Shown here piece by piece: positions 18,247 to 25,441 of a stretch of 64,000 nucleotides of DNA (position 1 is its first letter; each line of letters begins with the position of its first letter). The notes below the pieces were generated by a model. It saw nothing but the letters and a program-made list of their open reading frames with translations. It did not search any database and had not been told where the DNA came from. The translations under genes were made by a program, and so were the position numbers. The stretch comes from UBA1941 sp046329575 (lineage in GTDB: Bacteria; Bacteroidota; Bacteroidia; Chitinophagales; LD1), in the NCBI GenBank assembly GCA_046329575.1, contig JAXLUJ010000005.1, positions 256,397 through 320,396 on the forward strand. Reading direction: 5' to 3'.

Positions 18247-20058
18247 TCATTCCAGTTTGTCGCCACGAAGTACGCGGAAACGTTTTCGCGCTTCGATGGT
18301 GAGGAGTGAACTAGGATAATCGGTAAGAATACTTTTGTATAACTCTTTGGCGCGTTCGGTATTGTGCAATTCCCGTTCGTTGATTTCTGCCAAAAGAAAA
18401 GTGGCGTCATCACCTTTCAGATCCTTGCCAAAATTTTTGATGATGTCTTCCAAAAGCGGGATAGCTTTTTGATATTCTTGAGCCTTTACATACAAAACAG
18501 CTTTAGTGTATTCGATATCATCAAAAAGGGCATGGCCGGGATAGAGATACGTGATCGTATCCAGTGTTTTTGCAGCCGCTTCGTTTTTATTCTGGAACAG
18601 CAGTAATTCCGCTCGGGCAAAGCGTTCCATGGGATCTGGTATTGTATCAAGCCCTAAATTATCGATTATAAAAACGGAAAGGTTGATAGCATCGTTCGAA
18701 ATCAATTCGCTGGTAGAAGCTTTCAGCACTTTCAATTGTTCTTGTGCCCAGTCGAAATCGCCTTTAAAGTAACTGAGTTTGGCATTTTTGAACCGCGCTT
18801 CTTCGCCCAAAGGAGCATCCTTTTCTTCTTTATCAACTTGCGAATAGAGCAAGGTGCTTTCCCACACATCCCCGCCAATCAGATAAAAATCGCCTAATGA
18901 TAATTTAGCCTGATTTTTCAGGTTTTGCGGAATGCCCGGCATGTGAACCAGTTCATCGCAGAGTTGCATGGCGGCATTATTATCATGTATGTAGAACCCC
19001 AGCAAATCGGCCATTTCCTTCATGCTTTGTGCGGTTCGGGGCGTTTTGCCGTTTTCAGAAAGAAAGGATTCATATTCGCCCCGAAGTGCATTCAGTTCTT
19101 CGGGTGACGAAGTAATGTTCTTCGCCATTTTTTCTTTGCGGCAGTTCAATAATTCGGTTTTAGCCTGGAAGTAGAGATTGCTGCGCGGTTCTTTAGAAGT
19201 TACATAGTTGAAGCCGGAAATGGCTTCGTCATAAAAGCCTTCTGTTTGCGCCATTCGAGCCACTTCAAGAACACGAAAGCCATTGTCTTTTTTTCTTTTG
19301 TCGAGCGCTTTCATTTGCACAATAGCGCCTTCGAAATCTTTATTTTGAATATAGATCCAAGTTAAAAACTCAATGTACTGTTCATTTTCAGGCTGCTTCT
19401 GAATTTTGGCATACAACTGCGTTTCCATTTCTGCCAACAGCTTTTCGGCGCCACGCGCCTGCTGCAGCACGCTTTTTACCTGCTGTTGATTTTGAGGTTG
19501 GCGCTCCAGATTATCGATATAAAAACGCGCCGCATTGGCGTTATCGCCTTTGTTGAAATAGGCAGCAGCAATGGGCAAACTATAGTCGATGTTTCCTTTG
19601 AAAAGTTTGGTGGCTTTATCGTAAACGGCAATCTCATAATCAGGAAGATTGTTCACCTTGAAGGCGTTGGCTGCAGTATTAATAGCGGTTTCAGATGGCT
19701 TGATGTTTTTCACCACTTTATCCCAAACCTCTTTGGCTTTAGCTCCATCACCTCCACTTTTGAATACCAGGCCCAGATCAATGTCGTACTGCGGGTTTTC
19801 AGGAAATTTGTGCGCTTGTTTTTTTACCGTTTTTTCTGCTTCATCAAAGCGTTTCAATTCCATGAGGCCTTGAAGTAGTGGTGTATAGAAGTTGGGTGCC
19901 TGATTGTTGTTTTCCCAAAGTTGGCGGTACAGTTCAACGGCTTTGTCGAACTCGCCGTTCTGCATATAGCTTTTGGCCAGCACCTCATCACGGCCGCGCT
20001 GCGCCATTGCCGAAACGGCTATCAGCACAAAAAACAAAATGATGCTTCCCTTTTTCAT
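18247..20058 (-). CDS. Periplasmic tetratricopeptide-repeat protein
   Basis: 603 residues from the ATG at 20058, chosen because it gives a clean signal peptide (MKKGSIILFFVLIAVSAMAQ); the frame extends 17 codons further upstream. The mature part is helical throughout with many TPR-like pairs (for example AKSYMQNGEFDKAVELYRQL, FDEAEKTVKK, NTERAKELYKSIL), so it is a scaffold for protein contacts, probably periplasmic. No enzymatic domain is seen. Its stop abuts that of the TonB receptor, so the two converge with no spacer. Confidence 0.85.
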   Translation of the reverse strand: MKKGSIILFFVLIAVSAMAQRGRDEVLAKSYMQNGEFDKAVELYRQLWENNNQAPNFYTPLLQGLMELKRFDEAEKTVKKQAHKFPENPQYDIDLGLVFKSGGDGAKAKEVWDKVVKNIKPSETAINTAANAFKVNNLPDYEIAVYDKATKLFKGNIDYSLPIAAAYFNKGDNANAARFYIDNLERQPQNQQQVKSVLQQARGAEKLLAEMETQLYAKIQKQPENEQYIEFLTWIYIQNKDFEGAIVQMKALDKRKKDNGFRVLEVARMAQTEGFYDEAISGFNYVTSKEPRSNLYFQAKTELLNCRKEKMAKNITSSPEELNALRGEYESFLSENGKTPRTAQSMKEMADLLGFYIHDNNAAMQLCDELVHMPGIPQNLKNQAKLSLGDFYLIGGDVWESTLLYSQVDKEEKDAPLGEEARFKNAKLSYFKGDFDWAQEQLKVLKASTSELISNDAINLSVFIIDNLGLDTIPDPMERFARAELLLFQNKNEAAAKTLDTITYLYPGHALFDDIEYTKAVLYVKAQEYQKAIPLLEDIIKNFGKDLKGDDATFLLAEINERELHNTERAKELYKSILTDYPSSLLTIEARKRFRVLRGDKLE

Positions 20059-20372
20059 TTTTTCAAACATACAATTTAAAAAAGCGTTGAATGAACAATT
20101 CACATTCATTTAAAAATCAAATTCAGAGGGCACTCTTTTGATGAAAAAGCCACAAATGAACTGGAGAAGGCCAAAGCGGAGCAATTACAAGTGAAAAATT
20201 ACGAATTACGAGTTGGGTTGAGCGTGTAATTTGAAGACCAAACTCCCGTTTCGGCATGAATAATTCAGATGTGCCAGGGAATAGCATTGCCTCAAAAAGT
20301 GATGAAATATTTAAGAAGACCTGTGTAGGTTGTTCAAAATGAGTAAGGCGCTATATTTTGGCAAACCGCGGT
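20059..20372 (+). other. Intergenic stretch left of the IS element, no gene seen
   Basis: It contains a fragment (20193-20210) of the ATTACGAA-type repeat found intact at 21807-21906, and at its right end the CCGCGG (20366-20371) that forms the left half of the target repeat of the IS110 element. Otherwise I see no coding potential or structure. Confidence 0.5.
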
Positions 20373-20437
20373 AGGTACTGTCTTAAAATCCAAATCAAAC
20401 GAAATATTTATTTTCGTTCCGCTGCCCGTTTAACAAG

Positions 20438-21514
20438 TTAAACGGTGACTTCGGGTATGCCCCTTCTTGTTAAGGGGCTACTTTTTTTCTCTTCCTTTTG
20501 GATGATTTCGGCATGGTTATATTGAGGATCAAACAGTTCGTTTTTGGTCCATAAAGCGAACATCAACAACAACAATTTCCTTTGAACCGCCACATAGCTC
20601 TTCATTTTTACCTTGTGTCGGTCAAAAGTTCGAGCATATAGATTTGCAAATGGCGCCACACCAAAACGGACTACACATAACGCTGGCATATGCAGAATTC
20701 TTCTTACATGGGCGTTTCCAGCTTTCGATACATGCGATTTTCCTGTGGTCATACCCGAATCGTGCTGAATAATTTCATAGCCACAATATTTTAATAACTG
20801 GCCGCGGCTCTTAATAAGAGCGAAGGCATTGGTTTCAGCCAACACCACGGCGGTGGTAAGCAGTCCGACACCTTTAATCGACATTACCTTCAACGCTCTT
20901 TCATAAATATCAGGATTGCTTTTCAGCAATTGCTTTATCTCTTGCTCCAATTGCTTTATCTGCTTATTATAAAAGTTTAGCTCGCTCTTTAACTGCGCCA
21001 AAACCTCTTTGTCAGTATGCATGGCGTTCTTTAACGCATGAATCTGATTGTTGGTAATCGTCTTCTTCATGTTCAAACTTTCATGGCGTCGGGTTTTTGC
21101 GCGTAAACGCAATATGAACGGATCCATGGGTTGCCAAACCGGCAAGCATTGTTCTGCTCCCATTTTTGCCAGACCAGCCGCATCAATCTTATCCGTCTTG
21201 CTTTTATAGCCTGAGGATTGAAAATGAGCCTTTGTGCGAGTAGGTAACATCACGGAAACCGAATAACCGGCTTCATGCAGATACATCGCACAGTTTTCGT
21301 GGTACACGCCCGTAGCTTCCATCGTTATCACCAGAGGTATTTCCACATCGCGACGATACTTCACGATCCAGTTTACCAAAGCCTTAAATCCCGAGGCGTT
21401 TTGATTAAAACGATGGTTGCGGAGTACACTAAAAACTTGGCGCTGGTCAATAGTGCCCAAACACACATCGATATACTTCATGGAAATATCGATGCCTAAA
21501 GAATACTTTAACAT
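20438..21514 (-). CDS. IS110-family DEDD recombinase (transposase)
   Basis: 358 residues from the ATG at 21514 (MLKYSLGIDISMKY); an upstream in-frame start at 21568 would run into the non-coding left end. The N-terminal RuvC-like DEDD domain shows GIDIS, ITMEATGVYHE and the KTDKIDAAGLA block. A coiled-coil segment (about 160-200) links to the C-terminal Transposase_20 domain (IKGVGLLTTAVVLAET, KYCGYEIIQHDSG, KSHVSKAGNAHVRRIL) that supplies the catalytic Ser in this family. It recombines the circular element with target DNA, guided by the element's RNA. It looks intact. Two hairpins (20426-20445, 20460-20477) overlap its 3' end. Confidence 0.96.
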   Translation of the reverse strand: MLKYSLGIDISMKYIDVCLGTIDQRQVFSVLRNHRFNQNASGFKALVNWIVKYRRDVEIPLVITMEATGVYHENCAMYLHEAGYSVSVMLPTRTKAHFQSSGYKSKTDKIDAAGLAKMGAEQCLPVWQPMDPFILRLRAKTRRHESLNMKKTITNNQIHALKNAMHTDKEVLAQLKSELNFYNKQIKQLEQEIKQLLKSNPDIYERALKVMSIKGVGLLTTAVVLAETNAFALIKSRGQLLKYCGYEIIQHDSGMTTGKSHVSKAGNAHVRRILHMPALCVVRFGVAPFANLYARTFDRHKVKMKSYVAVQRKLLLLMFALWTKNELFDPQYNHAEIIQKEEKKSSPLTRRGIPEVTV

Positions 21515-21549
21515 AAAAGGTACTTTTTGGTTAAAAAATATGCCTGAAA

Positions 21550-21720
21550 AAATCTTCTCTGTCGTCATCTCTCATCCTTATAGCGTATACAGTTATCAAA
21601 ACTGTTACTTGGGTACTGTTGCGACTCCGGAGAAGAGACCCGATGTGATTAAAACCTACCGCGGAGTATAGTCTTATCGACTTACAAGGGATTGAATGTG
21701 ATTGTCACACCGGGTTCTCT
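21550..21720 (-). ncRNA. Predicted IS110 bridge RNA
   Basis: Read on the minus strand, from 21720 to about 21550. Hairpin 1 (target loop): outer stem 21705-21720 with 21634-21648 (one bulge, one G.U that would be A.C on the plus strand); guide ATCCCT (21687-21692) matches the left flank plus core; inner stem-loop 21666-21685; guide CCGCGGTAGG (21655-21664) is complementary to core plus right flank. Hairpin 2 (donor loop): stems 21630-21635 with 21554-21559 and 21622-21625 with 21561-21564; guide ACAGTACC (21612-21619) matches the right end of the element; inner stem-loop 21585-21608; guide ATGAG (21571-21575) is complementary to the left end. Both inner stems share the GTA..A-TAC base. This is the layout known for IS621 bridge RNA. 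Confidence 0.8.
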
Positions 21721-21759
21721 CAAGCTCTACAAAGAAAATAGTATCGTTTCAAACAAAAG

Positions 21760-21767
21760 CAAAGATA
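21760..21767 (-). promoter_or_regulatory. -7 half of a promoter completed only in the circular IS110
   Basis: The minus strand reads TATCTTTG, a perfect TAnnTTTG, 2 nt inside the left end. The matching TTTG (20391-20394 as CAAA on the plus strand) lies in the right end. When the ends join across the CT core the spacer becomes exactly 20 nt. In the integrated state the flanking DNA offers no TTTG at that distance. Confidence 0.6.
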
Positions 21768-21771
21768 TGAG

Positions 21772-21982
21772 GGATGGTAGCGGAAAGCCCGGAAGGCCGC
21801 AGCATAGAAATTACGAATGAAAAATTACGAATTACGAAATGAATTAGTTTTGTGTTGCTATCACCAACCTCCTCTTTCGTAATTCGTAATTTGAAATTCG
21901 TAATTCACCCAAAACGATTACACAGCAATGGTTTTAGGCTACCCGCGGCCTGAGGACTTGCAGCGAACAGCCCGGCATCCGC
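21772..21982 (-). repeat. Composite GC-rich/hairpin repeat, copy 1 (interrupted by the IS)
   Basis: This is the right-hand remainder of a repeat whose left tip (CCGCGG, 20366-20371) lies on the other side of the IS. It contains AGCGGAAAGCCCG, a long imperfect hairpin (arms 21807-21839 and 21875-21906, built of ATTACGAA units), a conserved block (GATTACACAGCAATGG, 21917 onward) and TGAGGACTTGCAGCG. The same order occurs inverted at 46957-47176. Nothing else is seen up to 22027. Confidence 0.85.
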
Positions 21983-22027
21983 AAAAATTACAATCGGCCA
22001 TTGCTATTCTCTATTTCTGCATAAACG

Positions 22028-22405
22028 TTATTTTAAAATACTTCCGGTTGATTTGTAGTTTAGAAGCAAACGTCCAAAAGCTAATCCCAATGCGGCTCCT
22101 GCGCTATTGGCCAACACGTCGTAAAGGTCGAATTGTCTGGATGTAGTACACCAATGTTGCAGCAGTTCCAGCAGCAGACCGTAAGCGGCGCTGCAAAGCC
22201 AGATTTTAAAAAGATGGCGGTGTTTCAGAAAGAATTTCGGAGAACGTTGCTGAGCCAAAATCAATAATAAGGTCAATATCCCGTAACAGGCGAAATGTTC
22301 CAGTTTATCGATATGAGGAAATGAAAAGTGAGGTAATCGGTTACCGGGAACCAGCGACAGATAACCGATCAACAATGCCCAAAACGCGGCCGCCATCCAA
22401 TACAT
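22028..22405 (-). CDS. VanZ-family small membrane protein
   Basis: 125 residues, about four membrane helices. VanZ-like features are the DKLEHFACYGILTLLL segment, YGLLLELLQ and the late RQFDLYDVLANSAGAALG motif. VanZ proteins confer low-level teicoplanin resistance in enterococci, but most chromosomal relatives have no known role. Inner membrane. It is divergent from the THUMP methyltransferase gene; its stop lies beside the repeat region. Confidence 0.88.
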   Translation of the reverse strand: MYWMAAAFWALLIGYLSLVPGNRLPHFSFPHIDKLEHFACYGILTLLLILAQQRSPKFFLKHRHLFKIWLCSAAYGLLLELLQHWCTTSRQFDLYDVLANSAGAALGLAFGRLLLNYKSTGSILK

Positions 22406-22480
22406 GGCGCTAAAATCAGGTTTTCCTTGAAAATGCCTTCATACTTTACAGAATAAAGTGCGCTTTTCGGGCAGTAGCAT

Positions 22481-22488
22481 TACATTTG
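22481..22488 (+). promoter_or_regulatory. -7 box upstream of the THUMP methyltransferase
   Basis: TACATTTG fits TAnnTTTG and lies 26 nt before the ATG at 22515. No convincing -33 TTTG at the right distance. Confidence 0.45.
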
Positions 22489-22514
22489 TCCCTTCGAAAC
22501 AAAACAGCCAGAAT

Positions 22515-23687
22515 ATGAATACAGAGAACTTCCGCATGGTGGCGAAAACTATTTTTGGGTTGGAAGAGATCTGCGCTTCAGAATTGCGGAAGCTGGGCGC
22601 CGAGAACATTGAAATTCACAACCGCGCGGTAAGCTTTGAGGGTAATGATGGCGTGATGTACAAAGCGAATTTGTATTTGCGTACGGCGCTGCGCATTCTG
22701 GTTCCCATTCACGAATTTGAGGTAGAAGACGAGCACGATTTTTATGATAAAATGAAAGCCATCAACTGGAGCGATTATCTTTTTAATGATGATACGCTGG
22801 CCATTGATACCGTTCTGAATACTTCGCTCTTCAACCATTCCCAATATATTTCACAGAAGGCGAAAGATGCGATTGTAGATCAATTCCGCGAACGTACCGG
22901 TAAGCGCCCTTCGGTTGATCTTGACCGGCCCACGGTGCGTTTTCATATTCACATTTTCTTTCGCCGGGTTACCATAGCGCTCGATAGTTCGGGCGATTCG
23001 CTGCACAAAAGAGGCTATCGCGAAAAAACAAATCTGGCGCCTGTCAATGAGGCTTTGGCTGCCGGCCTGGTGCTGTTAAGCGGATGGAATGGCCGCAACA
23101 ATTTCATCGATCCCATGTGCGGTTCAGGAACCATATTGATTGAGGCGGCTATGATAGCGGCCAACATTCCGGCAGGCATTCACCGCGAGTGGTTTGGATT
23201 TCAGAACTGGAAAGTGTTCAAACCTTATAACGAAGAACTTTGGCTTACGATTTACAATTCGGCTATCGATAAAATCAGCCATGAAGAAGTGCGGCTGTAC
23301 GGCGGTGACGTGTCGCCCCATGTAGCCCGGAAAGCCAAAGAAAATGTGAAACGAGCCAAGGTGGAAGACATGGTGCAGATCCGCAATTGCAACATCCGCG
23401 ATTTCGATACGCCCGAGGGCGGCGGAGTGGTGGTAGTGAATCCGCCTTACGGCGAACGGATGGACAAGGACGACCTATCAGAACTCTACAAAACCATTGG
23501 CGATAGTTTTAAGCAAAAGTTCAAAGGCTACGATTGCTGGATGATTAGCAGTAATCTTGATGCTTTTAAGCATGTAGGTTTACGCCCTTCTCGTAAAATA
23601 GTGGTTTACAATGGTCAATTGGAATGCCGGTTCATGAAATATACCATGTACGAAGGCACCAAAAAGTTGCATAAAGTTAAAGCGTAG
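22515..23687 (+). CDS. THUMP-domain class I RNA methyltransferase (RlmL/YpsC-like)
   Basis: 390 residues from the ATG at 22515 (MNTENFRMVAKTIFGLEE); the frame opens upstream at 22458 but the family start and the -7 box favour 22515. The N-terminal THUMP RNA-binding domain (about 40-160) is followed by an SAM-binding methyltransferase domain with DPMCGSGTILIEAAM and the catalytic NPPYGERM motif that targets an exocyclic N2 of guanine. The likely target is 23S rRNA (m2G). COG0116 family. Cytoplasmic. Confidence 0.93.
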   Translation: MNTENFRMVAKTIFGLEEICASELRKLGAENIEIHNRAVSFEGNDGVMYKANLYLRTALRILVPIHEFEVEDEHDFYDKMKAINWSDYLFNDDTLAIDTVLNTSLFNHSQYISQKAKDAIVDQFRERTGKRPSVDLDRPTVRFHIHIFFRRVTIALDSSGDSLHKRGYREKTNLAPVNEALAAGLVLLSGWNGRNNFIDPMCGSGTILIEAAMIAANIPAGIHREWFGFQNWKVFKPYNEELWLTIYNSAIDKISHEEVRLYGGDVSPHVARKAKENVKRAKVEDMVQIRNCNIRDFDTPEGGGVVVVNPPYGERMDKDDLSELYKTIGDSFKQKFKGYDCWMISSNLDAFKHVGLRPSRKIVVYNGQLECRFMKYTMYEGTKKLHKVKA

Positions 23688-23707
23688 CCATTTTTCTCAT
23701 TATTATT

Positions 23708-23715
23708 TACCTTCG
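23708..23715 (+). promoter_or_regulatory. Possible -7 box of tatA
   Basis: TACCTTCG, one base from TAnnTTTG, 18 nt before the tatA ATG. Confidence 0.3.
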
Positions 23716-23733
23716 CGCCATAAATTCAAAGTT

Positions 23734-23949
23734 ATGTTTGGAATGGGAACCGGGGAAATCGTCCTCATTTTGGGTGCAATTCTGTTGTTGTTTGGTGGAA
23801 AGAAAATTCCGGAATTAATGCGCGGCCTGGGTCAGGGCGTTCGTGAGTTCAATGCGGCCAAATCGAATATCAAATCGGAGATCGAAGAAGGCATGAAAGA
23901 AAAGCCGAAAGAAGTACCGGCTTCCGATAAAAGCGAGAACAAGGCCTGA
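23734..23949 (+). CDS. tatA: Sec-independent translocase subunit TatA
   Basis: 71 residues. One short membrane helix (about 5-21) is followed by the FGGKKIPELMRGLGQGVREF amphipathic helix (the hinge Phe-Gly and the Pro-Glu-Leu are diagnostic) and a charged, disordered tail. It forms the pore of the twin-arginine pathway that exports folded proteins across the inner membrane. tatC is not in the window. A strong terminator follows directly, so this is a single-gene unit. Confidence 0.95.
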   Translation: MFGMGTGEIVLILGAILLLFGGKKIPELMRGLGQGVREFNAAKSNIKSEIEEGMKEKPKEVPASDKSENKA

Positions 23950-23965
23950 TTTATATTTTTTGATG

Positions 23966-24007
23966 AAGCCGGATGTGGATGTACACCATCTGCATCCGGC
24001 TTTTTTT
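23966..24007 (+). terminator. Strong intrinsic terminator of tatA
   Basis: A 16-bp stem (23966-23981 with 23987-24002, two G.U pairs), 5-nt loop TACAC, then a T run to 24007. It lies in the leader of gatA, which shows the gatA frame opening at 23960 is not the true start. Confidence 0.93.
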
Positions 24008-24025
24008 ATGTTTGCCGGAATCAAG

Positions 24026-25441
24026 ATGAACAATAAGACATTAAATCAAATCCAGCAGCACCTTGCTGACGGAAAGTTAACCGCAGTATCGCTTACAGAA
24101 TCGTATTTAGGGAAAATTACCGAACACCAATCCTTGAATGCTTTTCTTGAAGTTTTTGAAGCCGATGCCATTGCGCAAGCGAAGGCGATTGACGCTAAAA
24201 TTGCTGCCGGGCAACCGCTGGGCCGCTTGCATGGTTTGGTGATTGGTATCAAAGACAACATCTGCTACAAAGGGCACAAGGTGTCTGCAGGCTCAAAGAT
24301 TCTGGAAAACTTTACTTCCATTTATTCATCCACCGTAGTAGAAAAATTATTGGCGGCTGATGCCATCATTATTGGCAGGCTCAACTGCGATGAATTCGCT
24401 ATGGGAAGCAGCAATGAGAATTCGGCCTACGGACCGGTGCGCAATGCGCTGGACCCCACACGCGTTCCGGGCGGATCTTCGGGCGGATCGGCTGTGGCTG
24501 TTCAAGCCGGGCTTTGCCATGCTTCTTTGGGCAGCGATACCGGCGGATCCATCCGTCAGCCGGCATCCTTCTGCGGTGTGGTTGGTGTGAAACCAACCTA
24601 CGGCCGGGTGTCGCGCTATGGCCTTATTGCCTATGCTTCCTCCTTCGATCAAATCGGTCCTTTTGCCAATTCGGTAGAAGATGCAGCCTTAATCACTTCG
24701 GTAATTTCGGGCGCCGATGATTACGATGCTACGGCCTCACAAAAATCGGTGGAGGCATTTGAAAAAGAAACCTGGACCGGAAAGGCGCGAATAGCGGTAT
24801 TGAAGAATACCATCGACCATCCCGGTTTGCACCCTGAAGTTCGCACGGCAGCCGAGAACGTGATCAACAACTGGAAATTGCAGGGTCACATTATTGAAGA
24901 AGTTCCCTTTGATTTAATGGATCACCTGATTGCAACCTATTATGTGCTTACAACCGCTGAAGCTTCAAGTAACCTGGCGCGTTTTGATGGCGTGCACTAT
25001 GGTTTCCGCGCGCCGGATGCCGTAGATATGGAAACGGTTTACAAGCGTTCGCGCACTGAAGGCTTTGGCCGCGAAGTGAAGAATCGGATTATGCTGGGAA
25101 CATTTGTGTTGAGCGCAGGCTATTACGATGCCTATTATTCAAGAGCGCAGCGGGTGCGTCGTATTCTTCAAAATAAACTGCGCGAAATATTTAAGTCGTA
25201 CGATTTTATTTTGATGCCAACAGCCCCTTCGGTGGCATTTAAATTAGGCGAAAAGACCAGCGATCCGGTAGAAATGTATCTGGCTGACATATATACGGTG
25301 TTAGCCAATCTAACCGGTGTTCCTGCCATCTCCTTACCATTGGCTAAAAATGCCGAAGGGCTTCCGATAGGCATGCAGTTGCTGGCCGATCAGTTTCAGG
25401 AAGGTAAATTGTTCGCCTTTTCGAAACAGGTAATGCCGTGA
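24026..25441 (+). CDS. gatA: Asp-tRNA(Asn)/Glu-tRNA(Gln) amidotransferase subunit A
   Basis: 471 residues from the ATG at 24026 (MNNKTLNQIQQHLADG), since the earlier in-frame ATG lies before a terminator. The amidase Ser-cisSer-Lys triad is visible: Lys76 (GIKDNICYKG), the Gly/Ser block GGSSGGSAVAV, and the Ser in GSDTGGSIRQPASFCG. It releases ammonia from glutamine and, with GatB and GatC, amidates misacylated tRNA. The C-terminus includes GLPIGMQLLADQFQEG, as expected. GatB/GatC are not here. Its TGA abuts the helicase stop. Confidence 0.96.
   Translation: MNNKTLNQIQQHLADGKLTAVSLTESYLGKITEHQSLNAFLEVFEADAIAQAKAIDAKIAAGQPLGRLHGLVIGIKDNICYKGHKVSAGSKILENFTSIYSSTVVEKLLAADAIIIGRLNCDEFAMGSSNENSAYGPVRNALDPTRVPGGSSGGSAVAVQAGLCHASLGSDTGGSIRQPASFCGVVGVKPTYGRVSRYGLIAYASSFDQIGPFANSVEDAALITSVISGADDYDATASQKSVEAFEKETWTGKARIAVLKNTIDHPGLHPEVRTAAENVINNWKLQGHIIEEVPFDLMDHLIATYYVLTTAEASSNLARFDGVHYGFRAPDAVDMETVYKRSRTEGFGREVKNRIMLGTFVLSAGYYDAYYSRAQRVRRILQNKLREIFKSYDFILMPTAPSVAFKLGEKTSDPVEMYLADIYTVLANLTGVPAISLPLAKNAEGLPIGMQLLADQFQEGKLFAFSKQVMP

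Larger units (their letters stand above)
20375..21771 (-). mobile_element. IS110-family insertion sequence (about 1.4 kb) with bridge-RNA region
   Basis: Boundaries were deduced from sequence logic rather than from inverted repeats, which this family lacks. In the element's own (minus-strand) orientation the left flank reads ..CCATCC, then core CT, then the left end CATATCTTTG. The right end reads ..AGACAGTAC, then core CT, then the right flank ACCGCGG. Removing the element gives CCGCTACCATCC-CT-ACCGCGG, which aligns without gaps to the uninterrupted repeat at 47155-47175. Core copies are at 21770-21771 and 20373-20374. The element has a short right end (about 60 bp), one recombinase gene and a long structured left end, as in the IS110 group. 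Confidence 0.85.

Noticed and set aside
20438..20477. Hairpins at the 3' end of the IS110 recombinase gene as a terminator
   Set aside because: Two clear hairpins (20426-20445 and 20460-20477), but neither has a T tail on the minus strand and the second is inside the coding region.
20375..21771. Target-site duplication or terminal inverted repeats of the IS
   Set aside because: Only the 2-bp core is shared. The CCGCGGTAGGT/ACCTACCGCGG similarity between 20366-20376 and 21654-21664 is guide-target complementarity, not a terminal repeat.
23960..24025. Earlier ATG for gatA
   Set aside because: The strong tatA terminator lies between it and the family start at 24026.
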